A stretch of DNA of 64,000 nucleotides from Bacillota bacterium (GTDB lineage Bacteria; Bacillota; Clostridia; Christensenellales; Aristaeellaceae), in contig JAEYOW010000044.1 of assembly GCA_023411375.1 (NCBI GenBank), positions 62,001 through 126,000 on the forward strand, read 5' to 3'. Below the pieces are notes generated by a model, which was given only the letters and a program-made list of their open reading frames with translations, had not been told where the DNA came from and did not search any database. The position numbers and the translations under genes were made by a program. Position 1 is the stretch's first letter. The number at the start of each line of letters is the position of its first letter. Below are positions 8,804 to 17,578 of the stretch, in pieces.

Positions 8804-9984
8804 GCATCGATCCCACCACCTATATGAACCCTGAGATTGTGAAGGTGCCCAAGTCCGGTATCCGCCGCTTTTTCGATGTGGCGGAAACCATGCCCGGCGC
8901 GATTTCGCTTGGCGTGGGCGAGCCTGATTTCGTAACCCCCTACCATATCCGCAACGCCGCCATCAACAGCCTTCTGGACGGCGAAACCCAATACACCAGC
9001 AACTGGGGCCTGCTCTCGCTGCGCGAGGAAATCGCGCGGTATATGGAGAGCCGCTACAATGTAACCTATGACCCCAAGAAGGAAATCCTTGTGACGGTGG
9101 GGGCAAGCGAGGGCATCGACCTTTCGCTTCGGGTGCTGCTCAACCCCGGCGAGGAGGTGCTCGTCCCCGAGCCCAGCTACGTCAGCTACGCGCCGGGCGT
9201 GATCTTCGCGGGCGGCGTGCCCGTGCCGGTTCCCACATCGGCCGAAAACGGCTTTGTGCTGACCCCGGAGGCCGTCCAGGCCGCCGTGACCTCAAGGACC
9301 AAGGCGATTATCCTGCCCTATCCCAACAACCCCACCGGGGCTGTGATCGGGCGTGAGATGCTGCAGCGGCTGCGCAAGGTGTTTGTGGAAAACAACCTGA
9401 TCGTCATCAGCGACGAGATTTACAGCGAACTCTGCTACAGCGAGCAGGGGCACATAAGCATCGCCAGCCTGCCGGAGATGCGCGAACGCACCATCGTATT
9501 GAACGGCTTCAGCAAGGCCTTTGCCATGACGGGCTGGCGCATGGGCTACATCTGCGCCCCCGCCGCCTTTACCGATGTGATGTGCAAAATTCATCAGTAC
9601 ACCATCCTCTGCGCGCCGCGCCAGGGGCAGGTGGCTGCCGAGGAGGCGCTTAGGCAGGGGCGCGAGGACGGCTATGCAGACGTGGTGCGCATGCGGCAGA
9701 GCTATGACCGGCGCCGCAGGCTGATGGTAAAGGCCTTCCGGGATATGGGGCTTAGCTGCTTTGAGCCCCTGGGCGCGTTTTACGTATTCCCGGGCATTGA
9801 GAAGACCGGCCTCAGCAGCGAGGAGTTCTGCGGCCGGCTGCTCCGAGAAAAGCAGGTGGTGGCGGTGCCCGGCACGGCCTTCGGCGCGTGCGGAGAGGGG
9901 CATATCCGCTGCTGCTACGCCACGGCGCTTGACAAGCTGACCGAAGCGCTTTCCCGGATGGCGGATTTTGTCCAACATCTTTGA
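8800..9984 (+). CDS. PLP-dependent class I/II aminotransferase
   Basis: A 394-residue fold type I aminotransferase. GTG at 8800 overlaps the stop of the Lrp gene. Visible motifs are SLGVGEPDF near the N-terminus, PYPNNPTGA for substrate binding, SDEIYSEL with the PLP-ring aspartate, and NGFSKAFAMTGWRMGY with the Schiff-base lysine. The overall pattern matches the aspartate or aromatic aminotransferase group (PatA/AraT/DapL-like subgroup I-gamma). The reaction is transfer of an amino group to a 2-oxoacid. The substrate cannot be told from sequence; the linked Lrp regulator suggests an amino acid whose level is sensed. Confidence 0.92.
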   Translation: MSIDPTTYMNPEIVKVPKSGIRRFFDVAETMPGAISLGVGEPDFVTPYHIRNAAINSLLDGETQYTSNWGLLSLREEIARYMESRYNVTYDPKKEILVTVGASEGIDLSLRVLLNPGEEVLVPEPSYVSYAPGVIFAGGVPVPVPTSAENGFVLTPEAVQAAVTSRTKAIILPYPNNPTGAVIGREMLQRLRKVFVENNLIVISDEIYSELCYSEQGHISIASLPEMRERTIVLNGFSKAFAMTGWRMGYICAPAAFTDVMCKIHQYTILCAPRQGQVAAEEALRQGREDGYADVVRMRQSYDRRRRLMVKAFRDMGLSCFEPLGAFYVFPGIEKTGLSSEEFCGRLLREKQVVAVPGTAFGACGEGHIRCCYATALDKLTEALSRMADFVQHL

Positions 9985-10009
9985 CCCGTAACGAAGAAGG
10001 AGTGTTCCA

Positions 10010-11197
10010 ATGAGCAAGAAGCTTTTGTCCTGGCTGCTGATTTTGAGCATGTGCCTGACGCTGTGCGCGCTTTCCATTGCCGAGGAGGATGACGAGGAGG
10101 TGTCCATCACCATCCTTGACGAATCCGGCGCGGCGGTGACCGGCGAAACCGCTGGCGCCGCGGACGCCGCGGAGGTCACGCCCGAACCGACCGTGGATAA
10201 GAGCGCCGCCGTATACGAGGCCGACGGCTCCGTTTTGCTTACCATGTCCTTCACGGGCGACGTGACTATTGGCGGCAACACGCAGTCCGGCGGTACGTCC
10301 ATCTTTGAAAAGGAACTGAAAAAGCAGGACGGTAATGTGGATTTTCCCTTCCGCAACGTCAAGGAAATCTTCGACGCGGACGACCTGACGATGGTGAACT
10401 TCGAAGGTACGCTGACCACGGCGGGAAAAAATCCGGACAAGCTGAACAACGATTATCTTTTCCGTGCTGATCCCAGCTATGTCAGTATGCTGCCGGATAA
10501 CGGCATTGACACCGTATCGCTGGAAAACAACCACGTGCTGGATATGGGAGAAGACGGGCTGGCGGAAACCAAGCAGACCCTGCTTTCCGCCGGAGTGAGT
10601 TACGCCAGCGAGGGCGAGCCCGCCATCATGACGGTTAAAGGCGTCAAAATTGGCAGCCTTGCCTATCAGACCTTCGGCGGACGTCACGACGAACTGATCG
10701 GAAAGGTGCCCGGCGACATTCAGGCGCTGCGCGACCAGGGGTGCGAGGTGGTAATCGTCAGCTACCACTGGGGCGATGAAATGGATTACAAGCCCAACAA
10801 CAATCAGGTTAAGCTGGGCCGCGCGACGGTCGACGCGGGGGCGGATTTGGTGATCGGCCACCACAGCCACCGCATCAACCCCATTGAGTATTATAATGGA
10901 AAGTATATCTGTTACTCGCTGGGCAACTTCAGCTTTGCCGGAAACACAAAGCCCAGCGACATGTCCACCTATATCTTCCAGATCAAGATGCGCGTAAAGG
11001 ACGGCGCCGCCACCAGCGAGCAGATCAAGATCATCCCCTCCCGAATTTCCAGCAGGCGCGATTATAACGACTTCGCGCCCACGCCCTACACCAAGGACGA
11101 GCACATTGAGGCGGTTCTGCGCACGCTTAAGCAGAATGGCAAGAATCTGGAATACGCGGTGGAGGATTATCCGCTTAAGTGGATTGGGGAGGAATAA
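10010..11197 (+). CDS. CapA family protein (PGA_cap metallophosphatase-like), secreted
   Basis: A 395-residue exported protein. Residues 1-23 form a signal peptide ending near ALSIAEEDD. An acidic linker follows, and from about residue 78 a CapA/PgsA fold appears, with MSFTGDVTIGG, VNFEGTLT, LENNHVLDMG, VSYHWGDE and IGHHSHR, which are the metal-site motifs of the calcineurin-like PGA_cap family. Such proteins take part in poly-gamma-glutamate capsule handling or have unknown envelope roles. No capB or capC is adjacent. It starts 25 bases after the aminotransferase stop with AAGAAGGAG upstream and may be the last gene of that run. Confidence 0.85.
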   Translation: MSKKLLSWLLILSMCLTLCALSIAEEDDEEVSITILDESGAAVTGETAGAADAAEVTPEPTVDKSAAVYEADGSVLLTMSFTGDVTIGGNTQSGGTSIFEKELKKQDGNVDFPFRNVKEIFDADDLTMVNFEGTLTTAGKNPDKLNNDYLFRADPSYVSMLPDNGIDTVSLENNHVLDMGEDGLAETKQTLLSAGVSYASEGEPAIMTVKGVKIGSLAYQTFGGRHDELIGKVPGDIQALRDQGCEVVIVSYHWGDEMDYKPNNNQVKLGRATVDAGADLVIGHHSHRINPIEYYNGKYICYSLGNFSFAGNTKPSDMSTYIFQIKMRVKDGAATSEQIKIIPSRISSRRDYNDFAPTPYTKDEHIEAVLRTLKQNGKNLEYAVEDYPLKWIGEE

Positions 11198-11610
11198 CAT
11201 TCCTTTTCGTTTACGTGAGTTTACCCCGTATTGTAGTGAAAACCGATTTCCGGCACAAGCAACCGCCGCTCGGCAGACGTCCGGGCGGCGGTTGCCGCTT
11301 GTTCCCGCAGTTTCTCTCCTGATTGACACCCACCTGCGCAATCGCGCTGTACTTACGCCGGATGATGCATTTAAGGTGCGGCAAACGAAGTGATACGCAT
11401 AACCGCCGAGGACAATATGTCCTCATTTTATTGGTACGCAAACCAATATATTGGGTTTCTAATTATTCCATGAACCATTCACAAAATGCAATAAAAATTC
11501 CATAATAGAAAGACAATAGAGATAGACGTCTCCCGGTTGGTTCTGTTATCATGGAAAAAGGCAGACGGCGCAGGCATTGCCATGATTGACTGATAAGGCA
11601 GGCGTATCCG
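11198..11610. other. Intergenic region with hairpin and small palindromes
   Basis: No gene is seen. A long imperfect inverted repeat lies at 11255-11302 (ACAAGC..AACCGCCG against CGGCGGTT..GCTTGT) just after the CapA gene; it lacks a T-run but could end that transcript. GAGGACAATATGTCCTC at 11408-11424 is a near-palindrome. The last 150 bases are AT-rich and should hold the promoter of the CdaR-type gene, with TATCAT near 11550, but no convincing -35 is seen. Confidence 0.5.
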
Positions 11611-12756
11611 ATGAAGATATCCGGAAAGACGGCTCAGGGGATTATAGACGAACTCAGCAGCGTGTTGCAGCAGCAACTGAACTTTTTCAACGAGAGCGGG
11701 GTAATCCTTGCCAGCACCAACCATGAAAGGATCGGTCAGTTTCATGGCGGCGCGGCAAAGCTGATAGCCGAGCACCTGGACGAACTGACAATCTATCGGG
11801 ACGAAGAGTACCCCGGCGCGCGTCAGGGCTGTAATTTCCCCCTGACGATCGACAGCGTTACCGTGGGGGCGATTGGCATTACGGGAGAATACCAGGAGGT
11901 ATGCCGTTACGGCCAGATCATCAAAAAGATGACCGAGCTGATGATCCGGGAAAACGACGTGCTGGAGCGGAAAAAGATTGAAGACCGCATCCGCGACCGC
12001 TTTTTGGACGACTGGATTCTAAGCGCACAGGACGAGACGGATTCCATGTTTGTCCGTCGCGCCAACGCGCAGCGGATCGACCTGAACCTTCCGCGCCGGG
12101 TCGCTCTTTTGCGCATCCGCAATTTAAAGCAATATGCGGACACGCCGGACGGCCAGCAGATGATCGACCGCATCAACCGCCACGTTCGCCAGTACATGGC
12201 TGGACTTAGCGGCGGTATATTCAGCAAAACGCCCTCGCTGATGATTCTGCTATTACCCGCCATGCCGGACAGGGATATGCGCGGCTTGCTTATGCGGTTG
12301 CTTGCGGATGTGGAAGAGCGCTTCGGCGTTTTCCTGATCGCCGGGGCCGACAGCTTTGACGACGTTGGGAAGCTTAGTATTCACCATGCGTATGTGAAGG
12401 CCTTCGACGCGCTGAACGCCTGCTCGCTCAGCGAAGAAAAACGGGTGTTCTTTTATGATGAAACCACGTATGAGCTGTTTTTGAGCGAGCTGTCCGAGCG
12501 GTCCCGCCTTCGGTTTATCCAGCGCGTATTCGGCGGGTTGTCCGAGGAAGAAGTGGAGGAATACGCCGCCCTGCTGACGACCCTTTATGAAAACGACGGC
12601 TCCATCACCAGGACGGCGCAGGCGCATTTCATCCATAAAAACACGCTACAGTACAAGCTGAACAGGCTTATGGACAAAACGGGCTATAACCCCCGATCCT
12701 GCTCATCCATTCCTTTGTACTACCTGGCGGTACTTTTCTACAAACACCGCCCGTAA
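11611..12756 (+). CDS. cdaR: CdaR family sugar-diacid/glycerate regulator
   Basis: A 381-residue regulator. Residues 1-135 form the sugar-diacid recognition domain, with LQQQLNFFNESGVILASTNHERIG and an ARQGCNFPLTIDSVTVGAIGITG core. Residues 315-378 form the PucR-type helix-turn-helix, with FIHKNTLQYKLNRLMDKTGYNPR. In Escherichia coli CdaR activates glucarate, galactarate and glycerate use. Here it stands directly before a GntP-type permease and a glycerate 2-kinase, so glycerate or an aldarate-derived signal is the likely effector. The start at 11611 lacks a strong ribosome site, only GGCAGG being visible. Confidence 0.87.
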   Translation: MKISGKTAQGIIDELSSVLQQQLNFFNESGVILASTNHERIGQFHGGAAKLIAEHLDELTIYRDEEYPGARQGCNFPLTIDSVTVGAIGITGEYQEVCRYGQIIKKMTELMIRENDVLERKKIEDRIRDRFLDDWILSAQDETDSMFVRRANAQRIDLNLPRRVALLRIRNLKQYADTPDGQQMIDRINRHVRQYMAGLSGGIFSKTPSLMILLLPAMPDRDMRGLLMRLLADVEERFGVFLIAGADSFDDVGKLSIHHAYVKAFDALNACSLSEEKRVFFYDETTYELFLSELSERSRLRFIQRVFGGLSEEEVEEYAALLTTLYENDGSITRTAQAHFIHKNTLQYKLNRLMDKTGYNPRSCSSIPLYYLAVLFYKHRP

Positions 12757-12836
12757 TAAACGGGAAGGGAGGCTCAAGCGCTACAGGGTTCCAGCGACAG
12801 TGAATCTTGCAACCAAATAAGAAGGAGGACTGGCAA

Positions 12837-14210
12837 ATGGCAGGCATATCTCTAATCATCGCTTTCGTCGTCATGGTCGTCGTCATGATTCTGGCAATCT
12901 CCAAATGGAAGATTCATCCCTTTCTCGCCATTATGGGCGTATCGCTTATTCTCGCGCTTCTGGCCATTCCGCTCACCAGCATACCCGGCGTGATCGGCGC
13001 GGGTTTCTCCGGCACCTTCTCCAGTTTAGGGATCGTTATTATCCTTGGCGCAATGATCGGCTTTTTCCTGGAGAAAACCGGCGCGGCTCTGACGATGGCG
13101 GACGCGGTCGTCCGGAGAATTGGGAAAAAGCATCCCGAGCTCGCCATTCTGATCATGGGCTGGATCGTCTCCATACCCGTTTTTTGCGACAGCGGCTTTG
13201 TTATCCTTAATCCCATCCGCAAGGCCATTACGAAAAAAACGGGCGTATCGGGCGTCGCGATGGCTGTAGCGCTGTCGGCGGGCCTGTATACCTCGCATGT
13301 ATTTATCCCGCCCACGCCCGGCCCCATCGCCGCGGCCAACTCCCTTGGCCTTGACGGGCACATGCTGCTTGTGATCGGCATCGGCGCGCTGGTATCCATT
13401 CCTGTGCTGATCGTTTCCTACTTCTTTGCGAAGTTTATCGGTAAAAAGGTCGCCTCCGCGGACGACGCGGCAAATGATGAGACCGTCAAAAGCTATGATG
13501 AGCTGGTAAAGGAATATGGAAAGCTGCCAAACGTGTTTCTTTCCTTTGCACCCATCGTGGTTCCTATTCTGCTGATGGCGATTAAGTCTATTGTGGATAT
13601 GACGGGCGGAGCCGGATTGTTTGCGGATTTGCTCAAGTTTCTCGGTACGCCGATGATCTCGTTGGCTGTGGGCCTGATCATCAGCATCGGAACATTGGCC
13701 GTTACCGGAAAAATGGACCAGTTTCGCTCCCTGTCGGATGAAACGCTGCGCACCGTAGGCCCCATTCTGTTTGTAACCGCGGCCGGCGGCGTGCTGGGCA
13801 AGGTGATTTCGGAAGCGGGCATCGTAGCCTACATCACCGAAAACGCGGCTTTCCTCAGCGGCGTCGGTATCTTCTTCCCGTTCCTGATCGCCGCAATTCT
13901 AAAAACGGCGCAGGGCTCCTCCACGGTAGCCATCACCACCACGGCGGGTATCATGGGCGCGTTCTCGGCGGAAGGCGGGCTGATGGCCGCGCTTGGTCTA
14001 ACCTCTCCGCTTGCCGCCGCGCTCACCGTCATGGCGATTGGCGCGGGCGCGATGACCGTATCCCACGCAAACGATTCCTACTTCTGGGTCGTCACCGAGT
14101 TTGGCGGCATGAAGGCTCAGGACGGATATAAAACGCAGACGCTGTGCACCCTGGTGATGGGTGTTACCGCCATTGTGTTCATCTGGCTGATCTCACTGTT
14201 TCTGATCTGA
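12837..14210 (+). CDS. GntP family permease (probably glycerate)
   Basis: A 457-residue membrane transporter with about twelve helices. ATG at 12837 follows GAAGGAGG by eight bases. Family motifs are FCDSGFVIL, SHVFIPPTPGP and, near the C-terminus, SHANDSYFWVVTEF, all typical of GntP proton symporters for gluconate, glycerate or related hydroxy acids. A central cytoplasmic loop near residues 200-230 is polar. Placement between the CdaR-type regulator and a glycerate 2-kinase points to glycerate uptake, similar to YxjC/GlxP-like members. Gluconate remains possible, but no gluconate kinase is near. Confidence 0.88.
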   Translation: MAGISLIIAFVVMVVVMILAISKWKIHPFLAIMGVSLILALLAIPLTSIPGVIGAGFSGTFSSLGIVIILGAMIGFFLEKTGAALTMADAVVRRIGKKHPELAILIMGWIVSIPVFCDSGFVILNPIRKAITKKTGVSGVAMAVALSAGLYTSHVFIPPTPGPIAAANSLGLDGHMLLVIGIGALVSIPVLIVSYFFAKFIGKKVASADDAANDETVKSYDELVKEYGKLPNVFLSFAPIVVPILLMAIKSIVDMTGGAGLFADLLKFLGTPMISLAVGLIISIGTLAVTGKMDQFRSLSDETLRTVGPILFVTAAGGVLGKVISEAGIVAYITENAAFLSGVGIFFPFLIAAILKTAQGSSTVAITTTAGIMGAFSAEGGLMAALGLTSPLAAALTVMAIGAGAMTVSHANDSYFWVVTEFGGMKAQDGYKTQTLCTLVMGVTAIVFIWLISLFLI

Positions 14211-14306
14211 TCTGTACACAGCGCGGATGCAACCGGGAAAAATGCGGCGCGGAGCGGCGCCGCTTTTCCCGGCGCTTTTCAACATAAATATGCGGGAGGC
14301 ATTTCA

Positions 14307-15563
14307 ATGCAAAAATTACAGCGCGACGCACATGCAATCATCAAGCGGTCCATCCATGCCGTGTTGCCTGACACAGCCGTTCAAAAAGCGCTGGAGGACC
14401 TGGAAACAAAGCGGCCGGCGCATGTGATCGCGATTGGAAAGGCCGCCTGGAAAATGGCTTCCGCGGCCTCCGGCATACTGGGCAACCGCCTGCGTTCCGG
14501 CGTTGTGATTACAAAATACGGCCATTCTGAAGGTTCGATTCCCGGAATTGAAATCATCGAGGCCGGGCATCCCGTACCGGACGAAAACGGCGTGCGGGCC
14601 GCACAGCGGGTATTGGAAGCCGCGGACGGGCTCTCGGAGGACGATCTGGTTGTGTTTCTTGTATCCGGCGGTGGGTCCGCGCTGTTTGAAATGCCGCTGC
14701 CCGGCGTCACGCTTGGGGATATCGCGGAAGTTACCAGGCGGCTGCTTGCCTGCGGCGCCGATATTGTGGAACTCAATACCATCCGTAAGCATCTGTCCGC
14801 CGTGAAGGGCGGCCGCTTTGCCCAGCGGTGCGCGCCCGCCAGGGTGCTGTCCATCGTGCTAAGCGATGTGCTGGGCGACCCGCTGGACAGCATCGCTTCC
14901 GGTCCGGCCTACCCGGATAGCACCACAAGCGCCGATGCGCTTAAAATTCTTAAGCGGTACGGGATTAAAATTCCCGAGTCCGTTCGCGATGCCCTTTTGC
15001 TGGAGACCCCTAAGGCGCTTGACAACGTTGAAACCCGCATCACCGGCAATGTGAACGCCCTTTGCCACAGCGCCATGGCGGCGGCGCGAGACCTTGGCTA
15101 TGCGCCGCTGCTGCTCACCACCACGCTGGACTGCGAAGCGAGGGACGCGGGCGCGCTGCTGGCGGCCGTCGCCCGGCAGGTAAAGAGCAGCGGCGAGCCT
15201 GTAAAGCCGCCGTGCGCCGTTATTCTGGGCGGAGAAACGGTCGTGCACCTCAAGGGCAAGGGCAGGGGCGGCCGCAACCAGGAGCTTGCGCTTTCAGCCT
15301 CAAGGGGGATTGACGGATTGAAGAACACGCTGATTTTTTCCGTAGGTTCGGACGGAACCGACGGCCCGACGGACGCGGCCGGCGGTATGGTAACTGGAGC
15401 CTTTTGCAGCGAGTGCCGAAGGCTTGGGCTATCCGTTGACGCAGGCCTTGACGACAACGACGCCTATACGCTGCTGGAAGCGGCGGGTGGACTGATTGTT
15501 ACCGGCCCTACGGGTACCAACGTCAACGACCTGACCGTGTTGCTATGCGGCGGGGAGGGCTAA
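14307..15563 (+). CDS. Glycerate 2-kinase, GckA/TtuD (MOFRL) type
   Basis: A 418-residue kinase that converts D-glycerate and ATP to 2-phosphoglycerate. The N-terminal domain (residues 1-230) has AIGKAAWKMA, the glycine-rich VSGGGSALFEMP and ELNTIRKHLSAVKGGR. The C-terminal MOFRL domain (about 300-410) contains GKGRGGRNQELAL and SDGTDGPTDAAGG. These are signatures of the type II glycerate kinases, different from GarK. GGGAGG precedes the start. With the permease and regulator it completes a route from external glycerate to glycolysis. Confidence 0.93.
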   Translation: MQKLQRDAHAIIKRSIHAVLPDTAVQKALEDLETKRPAHVIAIGKAAWKMASAASGILGNRLRSGVVITKYGHSEGSIPGIEIIEAGHPVPDENGVRAAQRVLEAADGLSEDDLVVFLVSGGGSALFEMPLPGVTLGDIAEVTRRLLACGADIVELNTIRKHLSAVKGGRFAQRCAPARVLSIVLSDVLGDPLDSIASGPAYPDSTTSADALKILKRYGIKIPESVRDALLLETPKALDNVETRITGNVNALCHSAMAAARDLGYAPLLLTTTLDCEARDAGALLAAVARQVKSSGEPVKPPCAVILGGETVVHLKGKGRGGRNQELALSASRGIDGLKNTLIFSVGSDGTDGPTDAAGGMVTGAFCSECRRLGLSVDAGLDDNDAYTLLEAAGGLIVTGPTGTNVNDLTVLLCGGEG

Positions 15564-15613
15564 GCTTAGCCTCAAAAAACCTGCCGCGCCATTCTGTTAT
15601 AAAGCAGCCCGGC

Positions 15614-15640
15614 GGCTCCGAAATTTTCGGGGCTTTTTTT
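15614..15640 (+). terminator. Terminator of the glycerate operon
   Basis: GCTCCGAAA pairs with TTTTCGGGGC and is followed by seven T, 50 bases after the glycerate kinase stop. Confidence 0.7.
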
Positions 15641-15658
15641 GCCCCAATTTACAGCCGA

Positions 15659-16276
15659 CTAATATACGTTCGCCTGAAAGGCCACGGCCTTGCCAAGAAT
15701 GCGAACGCTGCGCGTTTCGCTGTCTCCGCCCACAATAATAGGCTCGTATTTGGGATTTTCGGCCAGCAGCATGGTAATGCCGCCCGGGATAAAGCGCACG
15801 CGTTTCAGGGTGGCGTCGTCGTCCAGAAGGACGGCGGCGATTTCCCCGTTTAAAACGGTATCCTGCCTGCGGATAAATACAATGTCCCCATTATGAATCC
15901 GCGCGCCGGTCATGCTGTCGCCCTTGGCCCGCAGGGCAAAGTCGCACTGTACGGCGGCGCCCACCTCAACATAGGATTCAAATTCCGCCGCCGCGTAGGT
16001 CGGCTCGCCGCACTGGATATTTCCCAGCAGCGGAATGCGCCGACGGGCGATCGTAAGGAAATCGGGATGCGTAAGCACCGAATCCTCTTCGATAATATCA
16101 CTTTTTTTTATGCCGAAATGATCCGCGATGCGCTGAATAGCGCCCATGCGCGGTATGTTCGCGTTATTTTCCCAGGTGGATACCGCCTTGTCCGATACGC
16201 CCGCAATTTCACCCAGCTGCTGCTGCGTCAGCCCCTGGGCCTCGCGCAGGGATCTGATCCGTTCGCCAATGCTCAT
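15659..16276 (-). CDS. XRE/S24 repressor, LexA- or CI-like, self-cleaving type
   Basis: A 205-residue repressor. Residues 1-62 form an XRE helix-turn-helix (TQQQLGEIAGVSDKAVSTWE). Residues 85-200 form a peptidase S24 domain. The cleavage site is probably Cys-Gly in NIQCGEP, as in UmuD. The catalytic serine is in AKGDSM and the lysine in DDATLKRV. All elements for RecA-stimulated self-cleavage are therefore visible. It diverges from a small rightward operon, with face-to-face promoters and repeated AAACTTCCGAAA-like elements between them, the layout of a phage lysogeny switch. No integrase or structural phage genes are in the window. Confidence 0.88.
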   Translation of the reverse strand: MSIGERIRSLREAQGLTQQQLGEIAGVSDKAVSTWENNANIPRMGAIQRIADHFGIKKSDIIEEDSVLTHPDFLTIARRRIPLLGNIQCGEPTYAAAEFESYVEVGAAVQCDFALRAKGDSMTGARIHNGDIVFIRRQDTVLNGEIAAVLLDDDATLKRVRFIPGGITMLLAENPKYEPIIVGGDSETRSVRILGKAVAFQANVY

Positions 16277-16301
16277 TCCTGCTTCACCTGCTTTCGCCCC
16301 T

Positions 16302-16330
16302 ATTATATAGTTAAACTTCGGGAATGTAAA
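16302..16330 (-). promoter_or_regulatory. Promoter of the S24 repressor
   Basis: Read on the minus strand, TTTACA (16330-16325) and TATAAT (16307-16302) are separated by 17 bases. It faces away from the plus-strand promoter at 16359-16387. Confidence 0.75.
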
Positions 16331-16445
16331 TGAAATTCTAATAAAATTTCAAAATTTCTTGACAATCTAGTTTTTATAGATTATACTATCCGTGTCGAGA
16401 AGAAAACTTCCGAAACATGCTACATTTGAGCTATTTTCGGAATTT
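16313..16445. repeat. Three AAACTTCCGAAA-like elements, candidate operators
   Basis: Related 12-base elements occur at 16313-16324 (AAACTTCGGGAA), 16404-16415 (AAACTTCCGAAA) and, reversed, at 16434-16445 (AAATTCCGAAAA). The first sits between the -35 and -10 of the repressor promoter and the other two lie just downstream of the rightward promoter. The placement fits operators for the S24 repressor, which is inference. Confidence 0.5.
16359..16387 (+). promoter_or_regulatory. Strong promoter of the sigma-like operon
   Basis: TTGACA at 16359-16364 and TATACT at 16382-16387 with a 17-base spacer are near consensus. Transcription would leave a leader of about 120 bases before the first gene. Confidence 0.85.
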
Positions 16446-16511
16446 CTTTTCGATATAACTCTAGTTTAATTAGTTATACATTGTTGTACTGAAGAAGGGA
16501 AGCGAGCCAAA

Positions 16512-16811
16512 ATGGAAACAAAACCGAACCGGCTGAAGCCGGAGGAACAGAAACTTGTTGAGGAGCACCTGCCGCTTGTAAAGCGTGTGGCGGGCAGGCA
16601 CAGCCTGAGCCGTTACCGGTTGCTCGGCGAAGAGGAGGACGTCATGCAGGAAGCCGCGCTGGGCCTGATGCGCGCGGCCGCCACCTTCAACCCCGCAAAG
16701 GGATGCGCCTTTGCGCCGTATGCATGCATATGCATGCGCAATAGGCTGAACCAGCTCCGCAAAAAAGCGATGAGGCAGGTGTGCGCAACAAGCCCGGAGC
16801 GCAGGAGATGA
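16512..16811 (+). CDS. Sigma-70 region 2-only protein
   Basis: A 99-residue protein that contains sigma-factor region 2 and little else. Residues 15-85 read LVEEHLPLVKRVAGRH, EEEDVMQEAALGLMRAA, FNPAKGCAFAPYACICMRNR, matching the -10 recognition and core-binding helices of the sigma-70 family. There is no region 3 or 4 and the frame ends after a basic tail. GAAGGGAAGCGAGCC precedes the start. The next gene starts within its stop codon (ATGA). With the region-4-like protein encoded two genes on, it may form a split sigma factor under control of the divergent repressor. It could also be a degenerate phage sigma. Confidence 0.8.
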   Translation: METKPNRLKPEEQKLVEEHLPLVKRVAGRHSLSRYRLLGEEEDVMQEAALGLMRAAATFNPAKGCAFAPYACICMRNRLNQLRKKAMRQVCATSPERRR

Positions 16812-17020
16812 GCGGCACGGCGACAACAGCTATGCGTAACGAGATTGAAAACCCAATGGTTTTAGGTGATTACTATGAAATCGCTCAACTCTGCGGCCAC
16901 TGCAACCTATGCGGCCTCGGGATTGTGGAGGATGAGCGCTGCTATCTTGTGGAAGACGCGCTGATCTGCGACCGCTGCATTCAGGAGGCACAAACACGGG
17001 CCGTGATGCAAAACGTATAA
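16808..17020 (+). CDS. Small zinc-finger-like protein
   Basis: A 70-residue protein whose ATG overlaps the stop of the sigma region 2 gene. It has CGHCNLCG and, later, CYL and ICDRC, so cysteine pairs near residues 32-35 and 53-56 could hold one zinc ion. I do not recognise a named family. Tight coupling to the sigma-like gene suggests a partner or control role for that protein, such as bridging or anti-sigma action, but nothing in the sequence proves it. Confidence 0.65.
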   Translation: MSGTATTAMRNEIENPMVLGDYYEIAQLCGHCNLCGLGIVEDERCYLVEDALICDRCIQEAQTRAVMQNV

Positions 17021-17039
17021 ATCAAAAGGGAGGATGCCT

Positions 17040-17495
17040 GTGACCCGCATCGATATCGATTTTCAAAACGTAAACGCGGCTGGAGAGAACCGCAACGGGG
17101 ATATTCCCGGGATACTTGGGGAAATGAGGGAGTTGATCCGCATCCGATCTGAATTGCTGCACCGCATGGAGCGCGCCGAAAGCCTCGCCACCTCGTCAGG
17201 CGGGATCGGCGACGGCATGCCCCGGGGGACGCCGACGGAGCCAAAGCTTCAACGGCTTTGCATTGAGCTTGCGGATTTGGGCAGCGAGCTTTCATTTGCC
17301 GAACAGCGGCTGAAAAGCTGCCGCGCGGAGGTAGAGCCGATGATTGCGGCGCTGCCGGCGGGAACGGCGCGGATGATGCTGAGACTGCGTTATATCGACT
17401 GGCTGCCCGTGGGAGAGGTCGCCTTTCGGGCCGGATATAACCGTCAGCATGCATACCGCGCGCTGCAAAACGCCGAACGGCTGCTTGCCTCCTAA
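17040..17495 (+). CDS. Phage-type late regulator, DUF1492/sigma region 4-like
   Basis: A 151-residue protein. GTG at 17040 is preferred because GGGAGG ends six bases upstream; the ATG at 17034 abuts the ribosome site. The middle (residues 20-100) is helical and probably coiled. The C-terminus, MMLRLRYIDWLPVGEVAFRA followed by GYNRQHAYRALQNAERLL, has the shape of sigma region 4 and of the DUF1492/ArpU family of phage regulators: hydrophobic helix, turn, recognition helix. It would bind DNA. It is the last gene of the operon, 19 bases after the zinc protein. Confidence 0.75.
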   Translation: MTRIDIDFQNVNAAGENRNGDIPGILGEMRELIRIRSELLHRMERAESLATSSGGIGDGMPRGTPTEPKLQRLCIELADLGSELSFAEQRLKSCRAEVEPMIAALPAGTARMMLRLRYIDWLPVGEVAFRAGYNRQHAYRALQNAERLLAS

Positions 17496-17546
17496 CGGAG
17501 TTCTCAGGGCAAATCGACGGCGTGCATATACCCCTTGGGACCGCCT

Positions 17547-17577
17547 GCGCCCGCCGCATTTTTGCGACGGCGGGCGC
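17547..17577. terminator. GC hairpin between convergent genes
   Basis: GCGCCCGCCG and CGGCGGGCGC form a strong stem with an 11-base loop between the phage-like operon and merR. No T-run follows on either strand, so it may end transcription only partly. Confidence 0.45.
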
Positions 17578-17578
17578 G

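Noticed and set aside
9812..11341. Leftward frame (509 codons) opposite the aminotransferase and CapA genes
   Set aside because: No motif or ribosome site; the plus-strand genes carry full family signatures.
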